This document shows positions 44,480 to 55,536 of a DNA stretch of 64,000 bases, piece by piece. The stretch is from Phragmites australis (taxonomy: Eukaryota; Streptophyta; Magnoliopsida; Poales; Poaceae), in the NCBI RefSeq assembly GCF_958298935.1, contig NC_084931.1:15031334-15095333 (forward strand), written 5' to 3'. Made by a program: the position numbers and the translations under genes. Below the pieces are notes generated by a model. That model was given only the letters and a program-made list of their open reading frames with translations. It did not search any database and was not told where the DNA came from. Numbering within the stretch: the first letter of the stretch is position 1; each line of letters opens with the position of its first letter.

Positions 44480-45420
44480 TACGAAATTTGTGGACCAGAG
44501 TGGGTGTGAGGGTGGTGCACCGTGGACCGGGCGCTGTGGGCTGTCGGTGGGCTCGGTGTGTAGGCCGGTAGACCGAAGGGGAGTTCGGTGTATGGTCTAC
44601 CGTGGACCCGGCCGGTGAACACGCCGGCCTGTGGGGCCCACACGGAAGGGGGGAAGGAGAGAGGATAAGGTCGGGTGGCCTGTTTGCCCGAGCGGCTAAC
44701 AGAGAGAGGCGGAGGGAGGCGAGCGCGGAGGGCCGGAGGGAGCGGCGGCGCCGGCGAGAGAGGAGGAGGCACCGGCGGAAGGGAGGTGGTCGGCCGGGCG
44801 GGGCGGCTGGCGAGCGGTCGGGGAGAGAGGAGAAGCCGGCCGGAGAGGAGACCAGGGCTTGAAGGCGGCGCAGTGCGGGATGGTGGCCGGCCCAGATGGG
44901 GAGCTCGGCGGTGAGACGGCAAGAGGGGCGACCGGGAGGCGCGGCATGGGCTAGCACCGTGGACCAGCGAAGGCGCGCGGAGGCGGCTTGGCGCGCGCGC
45001 GGGAGGTGCGGGCCGGCGCGGCAGGAGGCGGCACGGCGCAGCGGGACGACGCGTCGGCGCGGGACATGCCGCGCGCTGGACGGCATGACGCGGCGGCCAG
45101 CAGCGCGGTGCAGCAAAGAGATGGCGCGGCGCGCACGGCTCGGAGGACGCACACGGGCCGGCGCGGCGACGCAGAGGGGCTGCGGAGGAAAGGGAGGCAG
45201 GCTCACCGAAGATGGCCGGAGCTCACGACGACGGGAAGCAGTGCGGTGGAGGCTCGGCAACGGCGGAGCTACTGCGGCGACTTCGCTGCGGGACAGCGCA
45301 TGGGTGGTGCGGCGTGACGCGCTGGAGCGCGGCCGAGTGGCTGGCGGCGCGGCTTTGGTGTTGAGGAAGGGCGGGGACGACAGAGGTGCGAAGGGGCGGT
45401 GCAGGCCAACGGCGACGTGA
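44480..45420. other. CpG-rich island inside the solo LTR
   Basis: About 0.9 kb of very GC-rich DNA stands out against AT-rich surroundings. Frames are open on both strands, the longest 363 codons on the minus strand (45557-44466), but the products are Arg/Pro/Ser/Ala-rich low complexity. This is what GC-rich DNA gives by chance, so I do not call a gene. Confidence 0.7.
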
Positions 45421-45779
45421 CGGCGCAATCGCGTGGGTCGACGGCGCAACGGCACGGTGCTGCTGCAGCGGCTGCTGTGCGCTTGTGTGTACGCATGTGT
45501 GTATATGTATGCTTGGGTGCGATGGCTTGCAGGCGAAGGCATGAGGGAGGAGAGCAAATGGCTGTTGCCATCCAGATGAAAAGATCAGCGAGGGCATGGG
45601 GCATGGTGGTGAAAAGATCAGAGGAAGAGAGAGAGAGGAGCATGGGCCTGCCCTGGGTGGCCGGCGCAGTGGAAAGATCAGAGGGAGAGAGAGCACAGAG
45701 GGAGGGGATGGGCATGAGAGAGAAGGAGAGATGAGAGAGAGACAACAGTGAGATGAGAGAAAAAGAGATATTTGTGTAT

Positions 45780-46260
45780 GAATATTGATTCAAATAAATA
45801 TATTGAATTGCAAAAGATGTATTTGAATTTGTAAATGAAATGTGTGATAATTCAAATAGATGTATTTGAATTGTATTTGTATTTGCAAGGAATCAAATTG
45901 AATAGTTTGAATTGGTAATACGATTTGGAAATATTCAAATTGAGATTGAGTGATTCAATTTGAATGCAATTGAATCGAATGGATTTGTGATAATTCAAAA
46001 CGAGTTCGAATTGAAAATGGATTTGAAATATATAGGATTAAACTCAAATAGGAGTATTCGAATATGAGTTTGGCATTAATTCAAATAAGGGTATTTGAAT
46101 TAGGAGAAAGAATTGAACTGGAAACCTCGGTATTTGAGAGGCTTGAATTCAAAGGAATTGAATTCAATTTGTATTTGAGCTGATAAGAATAAATATTGAG
46201 ACTCGAATTTGAGAGACATTCAGTTCGAGTCGAACAAAATTAAATGGGGATAACTCAATT
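45780..46260. repeat. Array of ATTTGAAT/ATTCAAAT words
   Basis: The octamer atttgaat and its complement attcaaat, plus one-base variants (caattgaat, attcgaat), recur about every 20-30 bases over nearly 500 bp in both orientations. There is no fixed unit length. Confidence 0.75.
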
Positions 46261-49200
46261 GAATAATTGAATTATAGATTTGAGTTGGATTGGAAGATCG
46301 ATCTTTACGAATTGATCTGGATTAGGAAATTATCGAGAAGAACTAGAATAGATTCGAACTGAGAAGCATACAACACTCGAATCGTCACACAAAGAACCAT
46401 AAGAACAATAAACCAAAATGCATATGCTCAATTTATGCAATGATTAATTTAGAAATTAACTTAGTGATCTTTGGAATACTTAGCCAAATAATATATTTGA
46501 ATATATACATACAAGTATATATACATCAAATATATTTATCCCTGGTTTTATACTAGTTTAATAATTAGAAAAAGTTTTAATTTGGAGCGAATTTTGCTAT
46601 ATTTTTATGTGCTAAAATTCAGGATGTTACACGTTCGAACGGGAAGGAACTGCGTCTTTGAGCAAGGTGCGGAAGAATGGCTGAAGCTGTATTCCGGCCC
46701 GCCCGTCAGTGCTAGTGAGTTACCTTTGTAGTTTGGTTTTTGATCTGCCGATGTGAACCATCTTTTTTCTTCCAGAGAGCTGCCTCCTGCTAGAGCGCGT
46801 GACGAAGATCGCGGAGGTGATCCTGGGCCCCCCTACTCTCGTGAAGCGGGAGCGGCGGGTGGCCCTGGCACGGAGCTGGCAGCGGTACAACCGTGTCTGT
46901 TTTTACCTCAGCGTGGGGGCTCTGGCATGGCGGGATCCTCCAGAGTCTAGGGCTACTGGAAAACGAGCACGTGCAGGCCCCCCATCAGTGCAAGGACGCT
47001 CCAGGGTCAGCAGCCTTCCACCTTCGGAGGCTCGCATATCGATTCAATGACCAAGTCATCGGAGGTGCCCCTGGTTCGCAAGAAGCGCGTGAGGCGGGTT
47101 GGGAGCGTGAGCGACCAGTCCAGAGGCGAGGGCCAATGTGGCAGCAATGACTGGGGGATGGGTCCGGCCTCCTCGAATATTACGAGTCACGGCCAGAGCT
47201 GATGGGGAGGCGTGGCCTCCATGGACTACGGCTTCGGTATCCTTGGCTCGGACATTGAGGATGTTACGGGCTCTCCTGTAAGAGGTTCATAGGAACTAGG
47301 TGTGATTTGCTTCATTAGTCATATCCTATTTTGGTCATGCCCTGGGATCTTGATTTGTGTTTCTGTTTTGCAGCAACCTTCGAGGTGGATGCGTCCTTGA
47401 CTCCACCCCTGAGGCCCTGGAGGCCCAGTGGAGATCGAGGACTCCTCGGGAGGGGTCTCCAAAGGCCGTCTAATGGGACGTGGCTTCGTTTCTGCGGGGC
47501 CCTGAGCCAGCTGGTGACCTGCCCTTAGCGACTAGTGCCAGAGGCATTGTGCCCTCCACTGAGGATCCCTTTGGAGCGGTTGAGAGGAGCCCTGACCTCG
47601 GGGTCTTGACCCCAGACAACTTCGTGCTATGCCCAGAGGTGTCAAGGGCCTTTGCTGCAACCTCCTCTCTTCTCTGGAGTGGAGAGGTTGAGTGATCATT
47701 GGCCCAGCATCCTCTGGAGGAGCTGGAGACGCGGTTGGTAGCGGCGGCCCTTCAGGTTGGTACTATTGGTTATGATTTGCCGGGTCCGGTGTTGGGTCCT
47801 AAGTAGCTCATTTTGTCTTTTTCCATCTTTCGTGGTGTCTTGTAGCAAGTAGTTTTGACGAGGGTGCTGGGAGGTGGAGGACACCAGGCTTTTGCTGCGG
47901 CCCATGATGAGGTTGAGGGCCATCACCAGGCCATGGAAGAGGCCCAAAAGCGGGTGGAGTCCATGGAAGGTCATCTTCGGGAGGAGATGGCGCTTCGCAA
48001 GGGTGCAGAGGCTGAGGCGTAGAAGGCTGTCGAAGACCTCTGGGAGGCGAGGGAGGTTGCCAATGCAGCCAACGTAGCCCGTGAGTACGCCGAGAGCAAC
48101 GTTGATACCCTTCGGGCGGCGGTGGTAAATATGCGATGAGAGCTGGAGGAAAATCGGGCATCCGAGGGGACACTACGTTCGGAGTGCTAGCAGGTAACGG
48201 TACTTGCATCGGAGGTGATCCGGATTACCTCTAATGCCTTGAGCAGCCTAGGGGCTCGGTGCCCGCCACTGCCCTCTGACTCGGAGGCGTCGGTCATGCC
48301 GCTTTTCTGGCTTCCGTTCGCGCCAAGGTTATGGTTAGGGTCACAGAGATCTATGCGAGGTCCAGCGCTCATGTGGCCGCTGCGCTTTAGCTGACCCTAC
48401 TGCACCAGGCTGCGGTTGGTCCCTTTGAAGCACTAGAGTAGCAGGTGCCAGACTCCGTGGTTGAGGCCTTCCAGCCAGAGGCAACTTCGGTAGAGATTTG
48501 CGCAGCCATGGAGGGCTTCCGTCGTGGTTAATGGGCGAAGCATGGCCGGAGTGTGACGTTGCGCTTCATGGCCGGACAGGGGACTCTGGGTGCCTCGGGG
48601 GGCTTTCGCCTGAGTTCTTCTTTGGGAGGTCTGTTCCTTCACCCAGAGTGTACAGATGCTTCGCGGCCCTTTTGGGGAGCTTCATCTGGCGATGTTGCCC
48701 CGTTGGAGATGAGCGTGGATGCCCCAGAGGTATAGCTCTGCCACATGCTGTCTTTGTTTTCTTTTCTTTCCCAAGGAGGGGGGGTCATGTTCTAGCATGT
48801 TGACTGCCCCCTTCTGCTTCATGTATATAATCTTTTCTTCATTCGATGGAACCGCGCCTGTCTTCCCGTGGTTTGCCTATGTTGTTTCTAGAATGTTTGT
48901 GCCTTTGAATTTTAATTGGAGTCCGATCTGCGTGTATAGGTATGGCGGCCCGAGGCCGGAGGAGGCCTCGTCTGTACCTTGGATAGTGCCCCTAGGGAGG
49001 GATCAACTGTGTCTGGAGCATCGAGAGCTACTCCGTTCATTCGTTCGCGGAGTCATTTCGTTATGCCCCATGATTCCAAGGGGCGTATTGATCCGCAGGT
49101 GGCCGTCGATGTCTTGGTTAAGGTCGAGCCGGAGGATCCTCCGGTGTCTTCTCGAATGTATGTTTTGCTGCAAGAGATGACTAGTGTGCGGCCTGAACAG

Positions 49201-49613
49201 CTCGGGAGGTTGCCAACTCACACTTCTTACAATGCTTTGTCCTTCCCCGGGGTTCTGATGGAAGGGTACCCTCAGAAATTCTCGAGTCTACCTTGGGCAA
49301 GGTGAAGGTGGAGGAGGTACAGGTTGCGGAGGTATCGCCGGGGGGGGGGGGCAGGAGGAGGAAGAGCTGGACTTCTCGGCCTTTGAATTGTATTCTTTCC
49401 CAGTGGTTCCTTTGTCTTCCTGAGGCCGAGTCTCCATTTTGGGTAGTAGCTCTTCTTGCGGAGGGGGCTTGCGTTGGCCTCCTATGCGCAGTTGTCGGGG
49501 ATGAATCTCCAGATCCCGCGGTGTTTCTGGGAGGCGTGGTGATTGGGGACCCTCGTCTTCCCATAGTGGTACAGGGAGGCGTAGTAGGCTAGCCAATTTG
49601 CTAAGCATAGATT

Positions 49614-50375
49614 CGATGTACAACGGTTAACTGTATAAAAAGGCTCTTTGTATGTTATGTGTGTACAACTTGTGTTGTGCTAGCTTGTTGTTTTTGTTTC
49701 TTTTTCTTTCTCTTTTTATGATTGATCGCACTGATGCTTCGCCTATGCCCCCTATCCCAGCCCCTTCGCATCCTGCGGTTGCTCCGCGGCCACGAGGTGT
49801 GAGACTTCGAGGGGCATCGAAAGGGTCGGGTGATGGAGACTTTTAGTCTAGCTAGTGCTAGGGTGTTTATCCCTTCGCCATGTTAGGCCGGCCCGGCCTT
49901 ACAATGACAGAGGGTGTTGTGCCTGTCCGGTATGAAGGCACTACCTTCAAGATGCCGGAGCGGTCTTTGCCTATCCGCCATTTTAGGTTTGCTAGGCCCA
50001 AAGGATGATGGACGAAATGCCTGTCTAGCACGGAGACTTACATCTTCAAGATACTGGAGCGGTCTTTGCCTATCCGCCACGTAGGTTAGCTGGACCTTAA
50101 AGATGGTGTACGGAATGTATGTCCAGCACGGAGGCTTATGTCTTCAAGATGCTGGAGCGGTCTTTGCCTATCCGCCACGTAGGTTAGCAGGACCTTAAAG
50201 ATGCCGAACAGAATGCCTGTCTAGCACGGAGGCTTATGCCTTCAAGATGCTGGAGCAGCCTTTGCCTATTTGCCACATAGGTTGGTGAGACCTTAAAGAT
50301 GGCGGACATAATGCCCGTCCAGCATGGAGGCTTGTGCGTTCAAGATGCCAGGGGCTCTTTTTTTTGTTGGTATCT
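49614..50375 (-). other. pol-aORF spacer of Tat element B
   Basis: Non-coding on the element's sense strand and dominated by the tandem repeat at 49905-50355. A short frame at 49652-49846 is not supported. Confidence 0.6.
49905..50355. repeat. 98-bp tandem repeat, about four to five copies
   Basis: The phrase ggagcggtctttgcctatcc recurs with its cggtcttt core at 49961, 50060 and 50158, and as the variant cagccttt at 50256 (spacing 99, 98, 98). Each is followed by gccac-taggttagc and a variant of accttaaagatg. The copies are diverged. Confidence 0.9.
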
Positions 50376-53300
50376 TCAAAGAGGTCTAATCCTAGGGTTC
50401 TCTATACATAGTACTTGTGGAGGGTCTCCGCATTCCAACTGTGTTTGAGGACGGTTCCTCCTGTATCGTCTAGGCGGTAGGAGCTGGGCCTTGTTAGACT
50501 TGAGGACCAGGTATGGGCCTTCCCATTTGTTACGTAGCTTTTCTGGGGTTAGGGCGCATCGAAGCACTAGTTCGTCGGGTTTGAAGTTTCACGGCGCAAC
50601 ACTTGGATCGTACTAGGCCTTAGTTTTCTTAATGTAGTGATCAAGGTTCTAAATGGCATGGAGCCGCGTGCCTTCGGTAAGGTCGAGGGAGAGCTCCCTT
50701 TCTCTGTCAGTTTGCGGAAGTCGTACCCTGAGTGAGCAGCCCTTGACCCCGGTGGGCGTCATGGCCTTGTCTTCGTACAGCAGGCGAAAGGGTGTAAACC
50801 CGGTGGCCCATGTGACAGCGGTGCAAAGGGACCATAAAACCTTGGGAAGTTCGTCGACCCATCGGTCTCGAGCTAAGCCGACAAGGTGGCGATTTAGAGC
50901 GGAGAGGATGTTGCCATTGGCCCTTTCGATCGCACTATTGGATTGAGGGTGTCGAATTGCTGCGAAGCATAATTCAATGCCGAGGTCATCGCAGAACTGT
51001 CTGAAAGGCCCAGAGTTGAATTGTGTGCCATTGTTCACTATGAGCTGTCATGGGATGCCGAAGTGGTAGATTATGTTCTTCCAGAAGAATTTCTGGGCAT
51101 TGTTTGACGCTATTGCAATGAGGGGTTCGGCCTCGACCCATTTGGAGAAGTATTCCAATGCTACCACTGCATACTAAAGGTTTCCTTTGGCATAGGGAAA
51201 TGGACTGATGAGGTCCATACCCTAATGAGCTAGGGGCCAGACGAAGGTGATTGGTTGTAAGGGAGTTAGAGGTCGGTGGCTTCGGTGTTCCATCCATTGG
51301 CATCCTTGGCAGGTGCGGACGAGTTCTTCTACATCGGACATGATCGTTGGCCAATGGAGCCCCTAGCGAAGTGCCTTACCGGCTAGGGAATGAGGCACCA
51401 GATGATTATCGCAAAGGCCTTTGTGTATTTGTTGGAGGAGGTCGGCGCCTTCTTGTTTAGTAATGCATCGAAGGAGGGGAGCGCAGACACCTATCTTGTA
51501 AAGGAAGCCATTGATGAAATGGTAGCCCTTGGCACGATGCTGGATGCGGCGGAGTGCAATTGGGTCATCCGGTTCTTCTGTTCCTCTCAGGAAGGATAGG
51601 AGGGGGGCCCTCCAGTCCGCAGCTTCGATGGGGAGGATGGCGACGACCGTCTCGTCAAGAGCTCTGGCAGTCGACTGGTGTATGGTCTCGAGGAAGGTGC
51701 CTATCGGTGGGTCTTTACCCATGGCTGCGGCCTTTGCTAACAATCTGCTTAACTATTGTCTGCCCGTGGTATGCTTCGTATTGATATGCCGCAGAAGTGT
51801 GCCTCGGCCTTGCGAATTGCCTCGAGGTATGTTGTCATGTCTAGATGTTGTACTTGGAAGTCCTTGTTGATGTGACTGGAGACGATCTGAGAGTCGGTAC
51901 AGATGATGACTCTGGCTACTCCCAAGGCTTGGGCCTTTCGAAGGCCTAAGAGGATGGCCTTGTATTCGGCTATATTGTTGGTCGTCTTGAAATCCAAGCG
52001 AGCAGCGTATTGAACCTGCTAGCTTGTGGGAGAGATGTGGACCGCGCCAGCTCCGGTGCCCATCGAGCAGTATGCTCCATCAGTGTAGATGGTCCAGATG
52101 TCTTGGGTGGGTGTAGTAGTGGGTTCGGTGGGTGCCGGGGTCCATTCGGCGATGAAGTCTGCCAAGATTTGGGATTTTATGGTGGTGTGGGCCACAAACC
52201 TTACCACGAAGGGGGCTAAATCTACCGCCCACTTGCCGATGCGTCTCGTCGCCTCTCGGTTGCGAAACATGTTGCCAAGCTGGTACGAGGTTGGGACAGT
52301 GATGTCGTAGGCAAGGAAGTAGTGCTAGAGCTTGCGTGAGGCCATTAGGAGGGTGTAGGCTATTTTTTCAATCTCAGTGTACCGTGTCTTGGCCCCGGCT
52401 AAGGCCTCCAAGACATAGTATATAGCCCTTTGAGTGGGGCAACCGTTACTTTTTTCCTCCCGTAGTAGGGCGGTGCTAACGGCAGATGCGGAGGATAGGT
52501 ACAGGAGTAGTCCTTCGCAGAGGAGGGCATCGTAAGTGTTTCGAGGTGGGAAAGGTGTGCCTTTAGGGCCTCGAATGCCGCCTGGTAGTTCGGTGTCAAG
52601 CTAAATGGCTCGGAGCCCCTTAGTGTTTTAACGAAAGTGAGGCTGTGCTCAGCAGATTTTGTGAGGCAGCCGGCTTAGTGTTGTACTTCTTTTGGATTGG
52701 CGGGAGGTGACATTTCTGCAATGGCACGAATCTTGCCCAGATTGGCCTTGATGCCTCTTTGAGAGATGAGATATCCTAGCATCTTTCCACCCTTAGCGCC
52801 AAATTCGCATTTTTTGGGTTCAGCCGCACGCCAGCAGCCCAGAGACTGTTGAATATTTCTTGTAGGCCGGCAACATGGTTGTCTTCTAGTTGGCTTTTTA
52901 CCACGATATCGTCCGCATAGGCCTCGATGTTGCGGCCCAACTACTGCTGCAACACCTTGTGTACTAGGTGAGAGAAGGTGGCCCTGGCGTTTCGAAGACC
53001 GAAGGACATTTGGACGTAGTAGTATACTCCAAAGAGGTAATGAAGCTGGTCTTGTTCTCATCCTCTATTGCCATCTACACCTGGTTGTACCCAGAGTAGG
53101 CATCGAGGAAGCTTAGCATTTCGCAACCGGTTGTGGAATCCACAAACTGGTCGATGCGGGGAAGGGGGTACAGATCCCGGGGCATACTTTGTTTAATGAC
53201 GTGAAATCGATGCACATACACCATTTTCTCCTGTGTTTCTTGACCAGGATGGTGTTGTAGAGCCAATCGGAGTGGATGACCTCTTGGATAACATCGGCTT

Positions 53301-54250
53301 TTGGTAGCCTCTGGACTTCTTCCTTTGCAGCTTCTGCCCGCTCCAGAGAGAGCTTGCAAAGCCCCTGGCATATGGGCCTTCGAGTCGACCTGAAGCGAGT
53401 GCTCGATGATGCTGCGGTCGACTCCTGGGAGGTCCTGCGGGACCATCCGAAGATGTCGAGATTACTCCGCAAGACGACCAGAAGTTGGGCTTCTTGCCCG
53501 GAGGTGAGGTCCACCCCTATTCGGAAGGTCCGGTCAGGTTGGTCTTTGTGTATAGGGACCAGCTTTATGTCCCCCTCCTGTTGTGGCCTTGGAGGGTAGC
53601 GGTGCCCAGGATGCATCGACGGAGGGTCTTTCGAGTCCTCCGATGTCATAGTGTGGATATGGCAACTGGGGAGCGGAGTAGGGTGCCCATACTTGATGCG
53701 TCTAGCCAGGACTTGGTCGTCGTGGACGGTTATTAGCCCTGGGGTTCGAGCATCTTCAGGCAGAGGTATTTGTGATGGGGTATAGCTCCGAATCTGTTCA
53801 GAGTTCCCCGTCCCAAGATGGCAGTGTAGGTGAACAGTACATCCACGACATCGAAGGTGATGACCTCGGATCGTGATGCAGAGCCTTCGCCAAAGATGAT
53901 CGAGAGTTCTATCTATCCTAGGGCGTTGAGGGGTCTGCTGCTTGGTGAGAGCCTACTTCATGGGATTCGGAGCTGGTCGAAGGCATGCATGAATAGGAGG
54001 TCCACTGAGCTACCTCCGTCAACCAGTACTCTTCGGACCTCGACTTCGGCGATGTTGGCTGAGATGACCAGGGCATCAGAGTGGGGAAATTTTACCCCTT
54101 CGGCGTTGTCGACGGTGAACGTCATGGGGGCGTCGGCCCAATCGGGGGCCTATCGATGGATGCTAGTCACTTTGATGTGGTGTACCCCACGTGCATAGTC
54201 TTGCCATTGTTGTTTTGAACTACAACCGGAGCTCCCTCCGCCAGTAATGG
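50376..54250 (-). pseudogene. Decayed pol of Tat element B: protease, RT, RNase H, second RNase H, integrase
   Basis: In minus-strand order: protease VLVDGGSSVDLLFMHAFDQL (about 54040-53985). RT (53650-52680) includes EVIHSDWLYNTILVKKH and the active site EAYADDIVV (about 52925-52899). The first RNase H remnant (52600-52280) has ALAGAKTRYTEIEKIAYTLL. A second, archaeal-like RNase H domain has IYTDGAYCSMGTGAGA (about 52110-52060), NNIAEYKAILLGL and CTDSQIVSSHI (to 51850). The integrase zinc-finger stretch (about 51420-51300) has LVRTCQGCQ. The integrase core reads VNNGTQFNSGPFR, with Asn where the second catalytic Asp is expected, and SAIERANGN with the Glu. The GPY-type end has LRNKWEGPYLV (50567-50376). 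Many frame breaks. Confidence 0.85.
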
Positions 54251-54448
54251 CGAGGACGATCTGTTTACCCCACGCCCCTTCGTCACTGTACCACTCTAGG
54301 GATGACTGGGGTAGTGAAGGTAGGCCCACATGATTGACCCATCAGTTGGTCGATGACCTACATTCTTCGGACCGCCCCTTGGGGGCCCCATCAGTTGAGG
54401 CGAAGGCCGCCTGCCTCCCAAGGTACTCCTCTCGGAAGGTGGTGAGGG
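54251..54448 (-). other. gag-protease linker of Tat element B
   Basis: Decayed coding linker without recognisable motifs. Confidence 0.4.
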
Positions 54449-55487
54449 TTAGGCAGTTGTAGGTATTATGTCCTCATCCTGAGTCGTGTAGAGTGCACCA
54501 GGATTCTTCCTCGGAACACTGGTTTGGGGCATGGCTTCACTCCGGGAGGCCTCCAAAGCATCCACGGCCGCGTCCCCTGGGGTGGCTTTGGTTCGGAGCC
54601 CCACGGCTAGGGCTGATATTGCTGACATTTTGGCGTTGTCATTGCCGCCCCCTTTGGGACCCGGGGGTAAGGGCCTTCTCGAAGCTCCTCTTTGCTGGAA
54701 GAGCGGGGGTGTGTGATGATCCGGCCTGCGAGTGTGGTCTCTCGAAATTGGCATGGGAAGCCTCGCTAGCTTGTGAGCGCCTCTGGCGGAGTTTTTCCTC
54801 CTCCGCCCATGCATATTCCTTGAACTTGCTCATGAGGACTTCTACCGTGCGTATGGGGCGTTGATTCAGCCGATCATATAGGGGGCCTTCGGCCAGGCCC
54901 TGGGTTGCGGTGTCGATGACCGAGAGTCCGATATACCCCTAATCTGGGCTTTGGTCTTGGAGAACCTTCAAAAGTTGTCCGGAGGGTTTCGTCTAGCCCC
55001 TGTCTGATAGTGAACAGGCTGCTGGAGGTTACTGGTTCGATGAAAGTTCCCTGGAAGTTGCTACGGAAGAGGTCTTGGAGTTGGGACCAGGCGTGAATGG
55101 TACCGGGGTCCAGCGACCAGAACCAGCGTAGTGCCACACCTTCTAGGGCGAGGGGGATGGATTTAGCCATGGTAGCTGGTCTGCCCCCACTGGCCTCTAT
55201 AGCTAGTGTGGAACGGTGTTTTTGGAGGCAGCGCTGGCCGCAGCCCCTAGGGGCACAGCGGGGGCCTCGCCTTGTTGTTGCTGGGTCTTCGGTGTAGAGA
55301 ACGCTTTGGTGTCACCCGCAGTTGTAGTTATGGTTGGGTCGGTGGTGGTCGTAAGGTTCCCGTTCCCCCCGGCTGGGGGGGCATTATCAGTACCAGCTGC
55401 ATATAGCCGGATAAACAGCCGCGCAGGCATGACTGGGGGGTCGGCCGCCGCCGATGCGGCCATGGTGGTCTTCTTCTTGGGTGGCAT
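54449..55487 (-). pseudogene. Decayed gag of Tat element B
   Basis: It starts at ATG 55487 (MPPKKKTTMAASAAADPP), 50 bases from the LTR edge on the minus strand. A Thr/Gln-rich N terminus runs to about 55203. The gag core follows at 55170-54874 (LEGVALRWFWSLDPGTIHAW, then SQLQDLFRSNFQGTFIEP). Then 54833-54639 reads MSKFKEYAWAEEEKLRQRR, a charged stretch. Frame changes occur near 55200 and 54930. No intact cysteine knuckle was seen. Gag would form the particle; this copy cannot be translated through. Confidence 0.75.
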
Positions 55488-55536
55488 CCTACCTCTCTTA
55501 GCACTTCTGTGTTTTGAGTCCCCACGAACGGCGCGC

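Larger units (their letters stand above)
41423..46631 (-). mobile_element. Long solo LTR (5.2 kb), probably of a Tekay-type element
   Basis: The ends are TGTCAGGACC and GATGTTACA (TGTAACATCC in the opposite sense) with a perfect 5-bp duplication. No primer site, polypurine tract or coding domain of a retroelement is present inside, so it is one LTR, not a complete element. It contains a three-copy 31-bp repeat (about 42877-42960), an AT-rich zone (43600-44450), a GC-rich island (44480-45420) and an ATTTGAAT-rich zone (45780-46260). The lineage is inferred from the TGTAACATCC start and the great length. Confidence 0.88.
40583..49613 (+). pseudogene. Decayed aORF of Tat element B, interrupted by a solo LTR
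   Basis: ATG 40583 opens a frame with a Ser/Pro/Ala-rich start and DEELDWMVREGKIPS. After a stop near 40825 it resumes with AFFEAGLGFPLVLLLEVVFC, HFYVELLQFHTNTIARLATF, the hydrophobic domain that corresponds to the Transposase_28-like region of the other aORFs. Then come RWFYYNIGL and FASWLALLRRVAKKM. At 41422 the solo LTR intervenes; the frame resumes at 46632. Near 47850-48180 a Glu/Ala-rich coiled-coil stretch reads HHQAMEEAQKRVESMEGHLR and so on. The 3' part (48700-49613) is broken, with a piece RLANLLSIDSMYNG near the end. Multiple stops and frame changes; introns are possible. It lies antisense to pol. Confidence 0.72.

Noticed and set aside
44466..45557. A 363-codon minus-strand frame in the solo LTR
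   Set aside because: Arg/Pro/Ser/Ala low complexity in a CpG-rich island; several frames on both strands are open, as expected from composition.
41423..46631. The 5.2-kb insert considered as a complete small retrotransposon or a non-autonomous LARD/TRIM
   Set aside because: No internal pair of LTRs, primer site or polypurine tract; the two ends and the duplication fit one solo LTR.
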